Source of the DNA: Opitutus sp.
GTDB taxonomy: Bacteria; Verrucomicrobiota; Verrucomicrobiia; Opitutales; Opitutaceae
Length of the DNA stretch: 64,000 nucleotides
NCBI GenBank assembly: GCA_024998815.1
Contig: JACEUQ010000002.1
Location: 318,501 to 382,500 of the forward strand
Direction: 5' to 3'
Shown: piece by piece, positions 62,200 through 64,000 of the stretch
Layout of the letters: the number at the start of each line of letters is the position of its first letter
Position numbering within the stretch: the first letter of the stretch is position 1
Program-made: the position numbers and the translations under genes
Notes under the pieces: generated by a model
Databases searched by the model: none
What the model was told of the DNA's origin: nothing
What the model saw: the letters and a program-made list of their open reading frames with translations, nothing else

Positions 62200-63507
62200 T
62201 CAGCCCACCGCTTTGCGCAATACGAACGCCGCAGCGCCGTCGTGGCCGTCAGTCCACGGCTGGCTGATGCGTTTGCTTTCCAGAGTGAAACGCCCGCGCG
62301 TTTTTTCTAGGAACGCCTTGAGGACCGAATCGTTCTCCTCGGAATCGAGACTGCAGGTGGAATACACCAGCCGCCCGCCCGGAGCCACCAAACGCGCGGC
62401 CGCGCTGAGCATTTCGGCCTGTTGGCAGGCATGCTTGAAAAAGTCCGTGGCCTGCAGGCGCCACTTCACGTCGACGCGGTGGCGCATGACGCCGGTGTTG
62501 GAACACGGTACGTCGAGCAGCACGGCGTCGTAGGCCTTGGGCAAGTTGTGCTCCTCGAACACGCCGAGGCGCTCGACCTGCATCACGTCGCCCTGGACCA
62601 ACGCCACGTCGCCCTTGGCGCGCGAAAGGTTTTGTGTGAGCCGCTCGATACGCGGACCGGCTAAATCGAGAGCGACCACGCGGCCTGAACCCATCGCATC
62701 GGATATCGCCAAACTCTTGCCGCCGGGAGCGGCGCAGGCGTCGAGCACGGTTTCACCAGCCTTAGGGGCAAGCAACTCCACCGCGTGACGGGTAGCGGGG
62801 TCTTGCAGGAAAATCACGCCCTCGTTGATCAACGCTTCAACGCGCGACCAGGCCCCCGATTTCACCTCGTAAAAGCCGGCCCAAGGCGTCGCCACAAACA
62901 GCGCCGCATCGGCCTCGGCTGGAGCGCCGCCGGCGATACGCCAGCGAGCGTAAACGGGAGCGGGCTTCTGATTCCACTCCAGTAGGGTGCGGGTGGCGGC
63001 GGCGCCGAACTGGGCCAGCCAGCGGCGCACCAGCCATTCGGGGTGAGAGAAATACGCAGCCAGTTCGATAGCTCCAGCGGAGGCAGCTGGCACGGTTTGC
63101 GCAGCCAGAGCGGCGGCGATCTTGCGCACGATGGCGTTGACCATCTTCGCCTCAGGCTGGCTGGCGATAGTCTTGGTTTGCTCAACCGCGTGGTGAACCA
63201 CCCGTGCGGTATGGCCGTCGCCACCGCCTTCAATCAGCTCGTAACCGGCCAGCAGCAGCACGGCTTTGACGATCGGGCGCGGCGGACGCGCCAGCAAGGG
63301 AGTGAAAATCGCCTCGATGCGGCCGAGGTTGCGCACCGCGCCGAAGAGCAAGTGCTGGCAACGCGCGCGTTCGGTGCGGCCAAGGGAGCGCGGCAAGCTA
63401 TCGAGAAGGGCGTCGACGCGCTCCTTGTTTTCGAGCCAGCGCACCAGCAATTCGGCGGAGATCGTCCAAGCATCAACCGGCCCGCTGGGTTTAAAAGGTT
63501 TTGTCAT
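62200..63507 (-). CDS. rsmB: 16S rRNA m5C967 methyltransferase RsmB
   Basis: SAM-dependent rRNA methyltransferase of 435 residues. The N-terminal third is a NusB-like RNA-binding domain (RARCQHLLFGAVRNLGRIEA, AVLLLAGYEL). The catalytic Rossmann part has VLDACAAPGGKSLAI (motif I), ALDLAGPRIERL, and VLLDVPCSNTGVMRHRVDVK with the PC catalytic motif, then YSTCSLDSEEND with the second Cys. Convergent with the EF-hand gene. Confidence 0.94.
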   Translation of the reverse strand: MTKPFKPSGPVDAWTISAELLVRWLENKERVDALLDSLPRSLGRTERARCQHLLFGAVRNLGRIEAIFTPLLARPPRPIVKAVLLLAGYELIEGGGDGHTARVVHHAVEQTKTIASQPEAKMVNAIVRKIAAALAAQTVPAASAGAIELAAYFSHPEWLVRRWLAQFGAAATRTLLEWNQKPAPVYARWRIAGGAPAEADAALFVATPWAGFYEVKSGAWSRVEALINEGVIFLQDPATRHAVELLAPKAGETVLDACAAPGGKSLAISDAMGSGRVVALDLAGPRIERLTQNLSRAKGDVALVQGDVMQVERLGVFEEHNLPKAYDAVLLDVPCSNTGVMRHRVDVKWRLQATDFFKHACQQAEMLSAAARLVAPGGRLVYSTCSLDSEENDSVLKAFLEKTRGRFTLESKRISQPWTDGHDGAAAFVLRKAVG

Positions 63508-63661
63508 GTGGGAACCAAGCTCGGGGTGCGCGCCTCGCTTGCAAGCTCGAAGCCAAGCGGCGGGTTTGCCTTATGGCATTGCCCACCCAGCTTGGCTCGG
63601 TCTGGGACGACCGCACCCGATTGCGGGAACAAAACATCGCCCCATTACTCTCACCCAAACC

Positions 63662-64000
63662 ATGAAATCGTCCCTGCTTCTGCTTTGCGCCCCGCTGTTA
63701 GCCGCGCATTTTTTCGCCCAAACCACCATGACCAACCTCCACTCAACCGGCGCCGCCACCGATTCATCCACCTGCGTTTCCGCCTGCGGCCTGCCCTCCA
63801 AGGTCATCATCGACATGTCCAAAACCACCGTGCAACGCACCGACGAGGAGTGGAAACAGTTGCTCACGCCGATTCAGTTTAAAGTCGCCCGCCAGCAGGG
63901 CACCGAGCCGCCTTTCTCCAACACCTATTGGAATCACCACGAAGACGGCGTCTATTTCTCGGTTTGCAGCGACACCCCGCTGTTCGACAGTCGCGACAAA
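63662..64000 (+). CDS. msrB: methionine-R-sulfoxide reductase, exported (3' end beyond window)
   Basis: The first 113 residues are visible. A signal peptide (KSSLLLLCAPLLAAHFFAQT) points to export. RTDEEWKQLLTPIQFKVARQ, QGTEPPFSNTYWNHHEDGVY and TPLFDSRDK match the N-terminal half of MsrB. The first zinc Cys pair of the usual family is only partly there (YFSVCSDTPLF), so it may be of the form without zinc. The catalytic Cys lies past the window edge. Confidence 0.88.
   Translation, partial: MKSSLLLLCAPLLAAHFFAQTTMTNLHSTGAATDSSTCVSACGLPSKVIIDMSKTTVQRTDEEWKQLLTPIQFKVARQQGTEPPFSNTYWNHHEDGVYFSVCSDTPLFDSRDK

Overview
This is a high-GC chromosomal segment that I place in Verrucomicrobiota, probably Opitutales/Opitutaceae. 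The reasons are a 51-residue small basic protein of the Verrucomicrobia/Chlamydiae type (60676-60831), a LexA-like box of the GTTC-N4-GAAC form reported for Verrucomicrobia (31681-31694), and the general gene content. Two stretches of ordinary housekeeping genes flank a large integrated element. No database search was possible, so species-level placement is not claimed.

Left chromosomal part (1-10841): hflX (partial), a small Cys-rich membrane protein, a tolQ-tolR-tolA/tonB operon on the minus strand, tmk-holB on the plus strand, then serS, tilS and ftsH on the minus strand. It ends in an intact tRNA-Ser(CGA) gene.

Integrated element (10817-48934, about 38.1 kb): it is bounded by a perfect 37-bp direct repeat that copies the 3' end of tRNA-Ser, and all recognised genes run on the plus strand. 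In order: tyrosine integrase, a small HTH protein, an unrecognised two-gene cassette (first gene frameshifted), a replication/early module (HTH, VRR-NUC, AAA ATPase, Gp157, DUF669, SF2 helicase, primase/RepA-type ATPase, sigma-like HTH and one more), a 1.5-kb non-coding region with a large stem-loop, and a Mu-like head and packaging module. That module holds small and large terminase, portal fused to a MuF tail piece, protease with a probable nested scaffold, two cement proteins and the major capsid protein. Two small membrane proteins and umuDC follow, the latter under a LexA-like box. No tail, baseplate, tape-measure or endolysin gene was found. Beyond a terminator lies a 15-kb defence island: SNF2-type helicase, DUF4391, type III Mod, AAA ATPase plus RloB, type III Res, a nuclease-SF1 helicase fusion and a lipoprotein serine protease. 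The layout resembles capsid-forming phage satellites: own integration, replication, heads and packaging, no tails, and anti-phage cargo. This is the most interesting object in the window.

Scar region (48935-52624): directly beyond the right attachment site is the remnant of a related element whose integrase start has been fused by deletion to the end of its HTH gene. A group II intron with its reverse transcriptase/maturase, an inverted-repeat element, an FAD-oxidoreductase pseudogene and a DUF2934 gene follow.

Right chromosomal part (52625-64000): a UDP-glucuronate decarboxylase-like SDR, ispE (minus), then pyrF, ispD, ispF, two tandem OppA-type lipoproteins, cutA, the small basic protein, a DedA protein, an EF-hand secreted protein, rsmB (minus) and a partial msrB.

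Two element-wide sequence patterns stand out. TTGACA lies 13-15 nt before the start codon of several genes and also before an internal ATG of the protease gene. Tracts of degenerate 7-bp repeats fill many spacers just upstream of start codons.
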